Origin: Colocasia esculenta
Lineage: Eukaryota; Streptophyta; Magnoliopsida; Alismatales; Araceae
DNA: 64,000 nt
Direction: 5' to 3'
Assembly: GCA_014218235.1 (NCBI GenBank)
Contig: CM024766.1
Coordinates: forward strand, 53,925,545 to 53,989,544
A model generated the notes under the pieces. The model saw only the letters and a program-made list of their open reading frames with translations. It made no database searches and was not told the DNA's origin. Each line of letters starts with the position of its first letter. The stretch's first letter is position 1. Below are positions 57,357 through 64,000 of this stretch, in pieces. A program made the translations under genes and the position numbers.

Positions 57357-57728
57357 TCAAAGGGGGAGAGTTGTTTCACTTAGGGGGAGAATTCTGCATA
57401 TTTGTGAGATTTATTAGACCTCTAGTCATATTCTTGTTATTGGGGGCTATTTGTTTTCATGGGAGAAAACTTAAAGAAGGGGAGAGATTCAAATTGCATT
57501 GCATGTGCCTTTCAAACTTTTTGATGTTGTCAAAAAGGGGGAGAGAATGTTTGACAAATTCAAAGTTCCTGATATTCCGTTAAAGAATGGGAAGAGAATG
57601 ATATTCTATGAAAGAAAGAATGGAGAGAGAATGATATTCTGTGAAAGAATGTTGCCATGTTTTAAGAATGTTGTTTTAAGAATGTTGTCAATGTAGTGAT
57701 GTTTTATCATCATCAAAAAGGTGGAGAT
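57357..57728 (+). other. SV3 multiple polypurine tracts, copy 2
   Basis: Same cluster as copy 1. The border tract (57715-57728) reads AAAAAGGTGGAGAT, one G-to-T change. Confidence 0.85.
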
Positions 57729-57987
57729 TGTTGAGTTGCGTGTTTTGATGATGACATATTAATGATGTCTACACTCTCATACTTTGATTTTAATGATGAC
57801 TAAAACATTTGGTTGTGAATGTTGTCCAAACACTCACACTTTGATTTTGATGATGACATATTGCACATATTACAATGATAACAAAACAACATGTTCTTTA
57901 TGCTTAATGTTTCATTTTTTACTAATAATGACATGTTTTGATGGTTCACTCTTCATATTTACAGGTTTGCAAGTTTTGTCAAAATAG
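57729..57987 (+). repeat. SV3 LTR3, first 259 bp
   Basis: TGTTGAGTTG onwards, matching LTR1 and LTR2 up to GTCAAAATAG, where gypsy C begins. The U3 array is not reached. Confidence 0.93.
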
Positions 57988-58239
57988 TGTAAGGCCCTCG
58001 AATTTTGTCCTTATTATTTTATTGTGTGCAATTTTATGCTTGTGTATGTATATGCATTATCGTGTAAGTATTATGTATACATTATCTTGGTGTACTTATG
58101 AATGTATGTATATACTTAGTTGTATATATATATCGGTTGATTTCGTGACATAGTGAGTGCGTGCATTACACCCTATGTATTGCATGCATGAACTTAGGAG
58201 AAATTAGGGTTTTGCATGGTTTTGGGTTCTGGCCGAAGG

Positions 58240-58335
58240 GTTAGTCGACGTCAACATGAATGGACGTTCACTTATTGTTAACGTCCATATAGGTGGACGT
58301 CAACTATTAAGTTGACGGCCATATCGGTGGACGTC
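58240..58335 (+). promoter_or_regulatory. Gypsy C GGACGTCAAC word cluster
   Basis: GTCGACGTCAAC, GGACGTTCAC, TTAACGTCC, GGACGTCAAC, GTTGACGGCC and GGACGTC within 95 bp. GACGTC and TGACG resemble plant bZIP core sites, as family knowledge only. The position is about 250 bp from the LTR start. Confidence 0.45.
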
Positions 58336-60104
58336 TATGTCCTGACAGACCAGTCTGCAGCAGCATGGTGTGCCATGCCTTTGATTGGGGATGCCAACCA
58401 CCCCAACGGCTATCCCGACCTTCCCACCGACCTCTGCATGGGTGAGAGGTTCTCCTCTCTAAAATGGCCCTTGTGACAACCCCCAAAGAGCTCTCTTGGC
58501 TCTTTGCAAAGAGATAAGAGAAAACCCTAGTGAGCTGTGAGAAAACTTGGAGTTTGGAGGCTTTGATCAGGTGATCCAAGGCTTCATCTGGAGATCTACT
58601 TCGACAAGGAGGGAGACAACACATCCGGCTACACATCCCCGACCCTGGATTGCAGAGGGGAGCATCACAGAGGCCAGAGTGGAGACATCTTGGAGGCTTC
58701 TTGGGACTGCCCAAGGAGAGCTTCTCCAACCATTTTGATCCCTTTAGGAGTTTTTCCAAAGGCAAGTAACCCTTTCACCTTGTCCATGTATGTGTCTAGG
58801 AGGTTTCTATCATTTTTATGGATTTTCCTCGTGTCCTGGATCCCCTACATTCACCATTCTTTAGAGCTCGGACTGTGTTTTTACACAGGTCCGAACTTGA
58901 CGGCAAGATCTATTACCGTTGAGATCTTGAGTCAGCGGCCAACGATGTTGCCGCCTACTCTTGTAAACGTCCATAGTATGCCGTTGAGTTCTTCTTGACA
59001 GAACAGTGAACTGTTCTGCCCTAAATCTTAAATTTCCGGATTTCTACGCATAAGGATATAATGTAAATTTTATATGTTATGTAAAATAGATAATGTGATG
59101 TGTGTGAAATTTCCTGTATTTTCTGTAGATGGCATAATTTATTAGAATTATTGAAAAGCATGTGTAGGAAAGAGGTTATGCATGTTAAATTTTGTTCCCA
59201 TGATTTCTGAGGAATTAAATGTTGTAGAATTTTATGAACCATGTTTGTAGGTATCAGTCAATGCCCTGCAAATTTGGGAATTTTCCCATATTCATGTGAA
59301 TTTTTATAATTCCTACAATGAGAAATAAAAAGCATGTGTAGACCTTGTGAAAATTTTAGTAAATCGTGTGTTGGGAAATAAAATTGGGAAAAATTTCTTG
59401 TGCCAATATGTATGTGTGGTTCATGACTGTGCATGATCAAATCTGAAATCCATGTCATGTTCTATGTTAACTTAGTTTATGAATGGCATGAAACTGAATG
59501 TTTTAATTTCTATAAATGCATGTGAATTCAGAAAAATGTGAAAATTTGTATGTGTGTTCCTATACCCGAAAACAGTATGTGGTTAAATTTTCAGGAAAAT
59601 TTGATGACAGTAGCCTACACTATGAGATTTCCATGTGAAAATGAGTTATAAATACATGTACCATGATTAAGGTTAAATGATGTGCGTTCCAATTAATCCG
59701 TGAGGGCTACTAAATGCTTGATTTCTGTTATTAGTGGCATCATGCTAGGGAAGAACAGAACCATGTGCATAAACAAGAAAGTGTGAATATCATATGTAAA
59801 ACGTGTGTTAATCGGAATGTGTAATGTGTAAAATGTGCCGTGTGTGACACTGCTTCCATAGAGGGCTGTGGAACTGTATCATGGAAAGGTCCCCATGAGA
59901 AGGTTCAATGTGTTAAGATATCCTAAGGGCATTAGGATGAAATCCTGGAGGTGGACAAGTACCACTGGTTAGGGTGGAGACGTGTTCTCCCGGTCTGCGC
60001 AGTGCCAAGAGTCATCACTGTATTGCCTAGGTGATGTGCTATGTGTTATGTGTATGTGATGTGTCCTTCTAGTGGTGGTTTGGACTATGTGTCATGGCAA
60101 ATAA

Positions 60105-60320
60105 ATTGTGAAATGTGAATGTGAACATGTGTAAAATGTGTATATGTGAAATGTGAATGTGAACATGTGTAAAATGTGTATATGTGAACATGTGAATGTG
60201 AAATGTGAAATCATGTGAACTATTTATGTTAGAATGTGAACATGTGTGCATGTGAAATGTTTGAAAAATGAACCATGTGAAATATGGGAATGTGTAACCA
60301 TGTGAAGTGAATGTGTTAGA
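60105..60320 (+). repeat. AATGTGAA/CATGTG tandem repeat
   Basis: Degenerate short tandem repeats, including a near-perfect ~39-bp duplication (GAAATGTGAATGTGAACATG, then TGTAAAATGTGTATATGT). Confidence 0.85.
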
Positions 60321-61080
60321 GTATGAGACGATAATTCATGCTATGATATTTCTAATTCCATGTAAATTGCCATCATGTTATAGTCAAATTGGAAGTGTAG
60401 TTTTCATGTGATTAAATGAGTAGAAAGCATGTGATAGGGAGTGTTATGTGAAACATCTTAAACCATGTACCATGTGTTTTGACTTTGTAGAAATACCATG
60501 ATAGGTTGTCTCTTATTGATGTTCAAGCATGCTGTATGATTGCCTTGCAAATTGAAATAGTAGAACCTACTATGATGTATGCATGAATGATGTGTATGGA
60601 GTTACTTGCTGAGTCTTTTAGACTCACTCCTTGCTTCGGCGTACAGGTTTAGTTGGTGACACACTTTTGGAGGAGACCGTGGAGAGCGACTCCGAGCGTG
60701 GAGAGTAGCTTGTGGAGTTGACGTTGTGCCCCTTTTTGTTTCATAGTATGTAAATTGTAGCTTGTATTAGAGTTATCATTTTGTAATTATGGACAAATTA
60801 TGTATTAAATGTAGAACTTTAATTTTGTGGACAATGTAGTTTGGTTTAATTTCAATTATGAAAGTTTAGTCCTTTAATTTGCTATATGGATCATGTATGA
60901 GAAATGTGGATGATGAAATGTGATGACAGTTAGTCCTTTACTTCCGCGACTCTGTGTCTATATTTGTGTATATCTCAATCATGTGATAGTGTTTGGGTAA
61001 ATGTCCCACTGTGATAACCTTTACTATACCGACGTGGGTTGGTATAACCGTACCGGTATAATGAGGGTCGTCACAGAGAT

Positions 61081-61092
61081 TGGTATCAGAGA
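61081..61092 (+). other. Gypsy C primer binding site (tRNA-Met)
   Basis: TGGTATCAGAGA, one mismatch from TGGTATCAGAGC, five bases after the LTR. Leader 61093-61268 has no frame. Confidence 0.9.
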
Positions 61093-61481
61093 AACCGATT
61101 GAGATCTTACATGAATATACATGAATCATCATCCTCATTGCATGCTAAATCTTTATAGATTGTCCACATGGGTAGAAACGACTAATAATGAATGGAAAAA
61201 TAGATAAGAAAATGGTTAGGAAGCTTAGTAACCTAGCTCTAATTGGTGGCTGAAATTTTATTACAGCCATGGCTTCCCGTGGACGACGTGGAGGTGTGCC
61301 AGCTCGCGACGACGAGCAGAGGCGTGAGGAGCGGGCGGAGCAGCAGGCCCCGGCCCCACAGGGTCCTGTGCTCCCCCCACCACCGCCAGTGGACTATGGA
61401 GTATTTATGCAAGGTCTGGTGCAAGCCATGCAGACGCAGGCCCACACCTAGGCAGCACTCCAGGCCCAGTTGGAGGCCCAG

Positions 61482-61564
61482 GTAAAATAATAAAACAACC
61501 TAGTAGTTTGCTATTTAAATTGCATGATATTGTGTTTATTGTATATCGTTATTGTTTGGTGCAG
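61482..61564 (+). other. Putative gag intron 1 (83 bp)
   Basis: CAG|GTAAAA at the 5' side and TTTGGTGCAG|CAG at the 3' side. AT-rich, in GC-rich surroundings. Its in-frame TAA (GTA AAA TAA) would end gag if unspliced. Confidence 0.7.
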
Positions 61565-61759
61565 CAGGCTCAGGCCCCAGCTCAGGACCATGGTGGACCT
61601 TCCATCATGGAAAGATTCAAGAGGATGCTGCCACCCTCTTTCAAGGGGGAGAGCGATCCGTTGCTAGCCGAGAGTTGGATGAGGGAGATCGAGAAGATCT
61701 TCCGGGCCATCAGGTGTGTGGATGAGGACAAGGTTACTTTAGCCACCTACATGCTACAG

Positions 61760-61836
61760 GTATGTGTTAGTTATGTGTTTCCTATTCCCTGTTAAGTTGA
61801 AGTTGTTTAGCGGTGCTTATGAAGGTTATGTTGCAG
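61760..61836 (+). other. Putative gag intron 2 (77 bp)
   Basis: CAG|GTATGT and TTATGTTGCAG|GAG. Contains an in-frame TAA. It splits the conserved TYMLQ/ERADVWW block exactly at a codon boundary; the homologous gypsy B gag has no insertion here. Confidence 0.78.
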
Positions 61837-62556
61837 GAGAGAGCTGATGTGTGGTGGGCTTCATTACTACGTACACGGTTTGAGGACGGTGTGATTGATG
61901 TTGCTTGGGACGAGTTCGTGAGGCTCTTTCGGGCCAAGTTCGTCCCCGAGCACATCCAGGACAGGATGGAGCAGGAGTTCCTCACTTTGACTCAGGGCTC
62001 TATGACCGTACTCGAGTACGAGGCCAGGTTTGCAGAACTATCTAAGTATGCACCTCATATAGTGGCTGATGAGCGCAGGAAGGCAAAGAAGTTTGTGATG
62101 GGCCTTAAGCCATCACTGCGGACGAGGCTCGTAGCGTTTGATCATCGTACCCTGGACGAAGCCCTTAGCGCTGCTTGTAGGCAGGAAGGCGAGATGGAGC
62201 GGTACCTTGAGGAGAAGAAAGCTTCGCAGAAGAGACCAGCAGCCACTTTCCAGCGACAGGATAAGAGGAGAGCAGCATACCAGTCACCACAGCGCCCTGC
62301 GGTAGTCAGCAACACTTAGGTACCTTCTGTACGTTCCTCTGGTGACAAGAAGGAGTGCCCTCATTGTGGAAGGGCACATGGTGGTACGGAATGTTGGAAG
62401 ATAGCGGGCAAATGCCTAAAGTGTGGGAGTAGCAACCACAAGATCAAGGATTGCCCCAGACTTCAGCAGGAAGCTCAGCGAGGAGCGCCAGTACCAGCAG
62501 TAGCGGCAGCCGCGCCAACTACAGGACAACCAGAAAGGCCTCGAGCCCCAGCTCGA

Positions 62557-64000
62557 GTGTTTGCGTTGGCTCGTGAGGACGCCGAGCAGGCGGAGCATGT
62601 CACCGAAGGTACAGTTTTACTTTTCGGTGTGCACGCTCGGGTTTTGTTTGATACGGGTGCTACTCACTCGTTCATTTCCGAGCGGTTCGCTAGGCAGTTA
62701 GCCCTAGAGTCAGGCATAGAGTCTGAGGAGTTAGAGGTCCCTTTGTCTGTGCACACCCCTGCGGGTACGGTATCGACTAGGAAGTGCATTCCGTCGTTAC
62801 CTGTGTGCATTGAGGATAGATTCCTAGATGGGTGTTTCTTCTTGCTAAAGATGAAGGATTATGATTGTATCCTTGGTCTGGATTGGCTAGAGGAGCACTA
62901 CGCGTTAGTGGATTGTCGTAGGAAGAAGATTGTTTTCCGCATTCCTGGTGAGGATGAGTTCTCTCATCCCTTGCCAAAGAACTTAGCGGGAAAGTTAGTT
63001 ATCTCTGCCATGAAGGCGATGCGCATGGTGAACAAGGGTTGTGACGCATTTCTTGCCAGCGTTATGCTAGTACCCGATGCTGGTTCGTCACTGACTCTTG
63101 CAGAGATCGATGTGGTGCAGGACTTTCCAGATGTCTTTCCCGACGACTTGTCTGGATTGCCACCGGATAGGGAGATAGAGTTCACTATAGAGTTGCTTCC
63201 AGGCACCTCTCCTATCTCGAAGGCCCCATATCGGATGGCCCTGCAGAATTAGCCGAGTTGAGGAAGCAATTGCAAGAATTGCTCGATAAGGGATTCATTC
63301 GCCCTAGCGTTTCCCCTTGGGGCGCACCTGTATTATTCGTCAAGAAGAAAGACGGGTCACTTCGGTTGTGCATTGATTATAGGAAGCTAAACCAGGTGAC
63401 TGTGAAGAACAGGTATCCCTTACCTCGGATTGATGATATGTTTGACCAGTTGCGAGAGGCATCAGTCTTTTCCAAGATTGACTTGCGATCTGGTTATCAT
63501 CAGTTGAGGATTAGGAGTGAGGATGTGTCCAAGACGGCATTTAGAACCCGTTATGGACATTATGAGTTTTTGGTTCTTCCTTTCGGATTGACCAACGCCC
63601 CTGCAGCGTTCATGGATCTCATGAACCGGGTGTTTAGTCCGTATTTAGATAGCTTTGTTGTTGTGTTTATTGATGACGTGTTGGTCTATTCTCCGGATGA
63701 GGCCACACATCGTCAGCATTTGAGGTTAGTCTTAGAGGTTCTCCGTGAGCACAAGCTGTATGCGAAGTTCAGCAAGTGCGAGTTCTGGTTGCGCGAGGTT
63801 CATTTTCTCGGGCATGTTATCTCCGGCGCTGGTGTTGCAGTTGATCCAGCAAAAGTCCAGGCAGTTATGGATTGGGAGATTCCCAGGACCCCTTCGGAGA
63901 TTCGTAGTTTTATTGGGTTAGCTGGTTATTATCGGCGATTCATTGAGGGTTTCTCATCCATCGCCGCCCCTTTGACAAAGCTGACCCGGAAAGGTGAGAA
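62557..64000 (+). pseudogene. pol: Gypsy C protease and reverse transcriptase, one frameshift, 3' end cut
   Basis: In frame with gag. Aspartic protease: LFDTGATHSFIS (about 62648), then DCILGLDWLEEHYALVDCRR. Linker DFPDVFPDDLSGLPPDR. A one-base loss in CCCC at about 63238-63241 stops the frame at 63252, and the reading continues in the next frame to the window end. Reverse transcriptase: SLRLCIDYRKLNQVTVKNRY, SKIDLRSGYHQLRI, FGLTNAPAAFMDLMN, catalytic FIDDVLVYS (about 63670) and AKFSKCEFWL. Thumb/connection up to PLTKLTRKGE. Only one lesion is visible in 1.4 kb. Confidence 0.9.

Larger units (their letters stand above)
44276..57987 (+). mobile_element. SV3: tandem Sirevirus array LTR-gag-LTR-gag-LTR
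   Basis: Three LTRs in the same orientation (44276-46179, 50974-52793, 57729-57987 truncated) separate two internal regions (4.79 and 4.94 kb). Each LTR/interior junction has a tRNA-Met primer site on one side and a purine tract on the other. Both interiors encode only gag and share the same absence of pol, so the non-autonomous form predates the duplication. Unequal recombination between copies of the element is the usual route to such arrays. AGCTC precedes the first LTR as half of a target duplication. Gypsy C truncates the last LTR. Confidence 0.93.
57988..61075 (+). repeat. Gypsy C 5' LTR (3088 bp)
   Basis: TGTAAGGCCC to GGTCGTCACA. GACGTC/GTCAAC words at 58240-58335 and 58900-58990. 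A run of AATGTGAA and CATGTGAA repeats at 60110-60320. No coding sequence. Confidence 0.9.
61269..62556 (+). pseudogene. gag: Gypsy C gag in three exon-like blocks
   Basis: Exon 1 is 61269-61481 (71 codons: MASRGRRGGVPA, Gln/Pro-rich). Exon 2 is 61565-61759 (65 codons: PPSFKGESDPLLAESWMREI, EIEKIFRAIR). Exon 3 starts at 61837 (ERADVWWASLL, FVRLFRAKFVPEHIQDRM). Joining them restores one frame that matches Tekay gag exactly across LATYMLQ/ERADVWW. A double zinc knuckle (CPHCGRAHGGTEC and CLKCGSSNHKIKDC) follows at 62357-62458. Two TAG codons (61449 and 62317) stand where CAG fits and break it. Gag would form the particle and bind RNA. Confidence 0.82.
57988..64000 (+). mobile_element. Gypsy C: chromovirus with intron-like gag, runs off window
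   Basis: 5' LTR 57988-61075, tRNA-Met primer site, gag, protease and reverse transcriptase in gypsy order, then the window ends. It is preceded by AATAG (57983-57987), presumably half of its target duplication, inside SV3 LTR3. It belongs to the gypsy A family by LTR ends and leader, and to the Tekay/Del lineage by gag. Confidence 0.92.

Noticed and set aside
58307..58765. 152-codon minus-strand frame in the gypsy C LTR
   Set aside because: Lies inside the LTR transcribed region, has no recognisable domain and no support from gypsy A at the same place.
61239..61485. Alternative frames at the gypsy C gag start
   Set aside because: GC-rich shadow frames; the frame from ATG 61269 joins conserved gag sequence after removal of the intron-like segments.

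Overview
This window is repeat-dense plant nuclear DNA. About 90% of it is LTR retrotransposons of types known only from plants: Sirevirus (SIRE/Maximus) Ty1/copia elements, Tekay/Del-type chromovirus Ty3/gypsy elements with LTRs of about 3 kb, and a Tat-like gypsy fragment. tRNA-Met primer sites (TGGTATCAGAGC), 5-bp target duplications and plant-style TATA boxes fit a large-genome angiosperm. I cannot name the species. Only 24.3-29 kb looks like non-LTR host DNA. It holds one plausible 82-residue gene on the minus strand with a TATA box, a tRNA-like SINE candidate and a 300-bp direct duplication.

Layout, left half: a Russian-doll nest, all on the minus strand. SV1 (1-11871) is a Sirevirus with open gag and pol, a frameshifted env-like gene and nearly identical LTRs. 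It sits inside the 3' LTR of SV2 (11872-16713), a gag-only Sirevirus. SV2 sits inside one LTR of gypsy A (16714-19942), which has lost almost all of its interior. Gypsy A sits inside the gag of SV4 (19943-24306), whose LTR also carries a copia solo LTR (21915-23412).

Layout, middle: a Tat LTR and gag fragment (about 28.97-30.25 kb), a copia LTR piece and LTR-like pieces carrying short tandem arrays (30.26-32.5 kb). Next is chromovirus gypsy B (32502-41852), bounded by LTRs and a perfect ATCGA target duplication, with most of protease and reverse transcriptase deleted. The interrupted arrays then continue (41.85-42.45 kb), followed by a GC-rich gypsy-type LTR fragment (43013-44275).

Layout, right half (plus strand): SV3 (44276-57987) is a tandem LTR-gag-LTR-gag-LTR array of a gag-only Sirevirus. 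Its third LTR is cut by gypsy C (57988 to the window end), a chromovirus with a 3.1-kb LTR, an apparently intron-containing gag, and protease and reverse transcriptase running off the window.

The main signal the gene content does not explain is a shared LTR architecture. Each Sirevirus family has its own array of short CG-containing, mostly palindromic repeats (TCGA core) directly upstream of its TATA box. SV1 and SV3 share the word CAGGTCGACAC in the same sense. SV1 also carries a cluster of it just upstream of its env-like gene. The other notable points are two exact, frame-preserving GT-AG introns in the gypsy C gag, the tandem SV3 array, and an in-frame gag-RNase H fusion in gypsy B. Only SV1 looks able to encode its own enzymes; SV2 and SV3 would need enzymes in trans.
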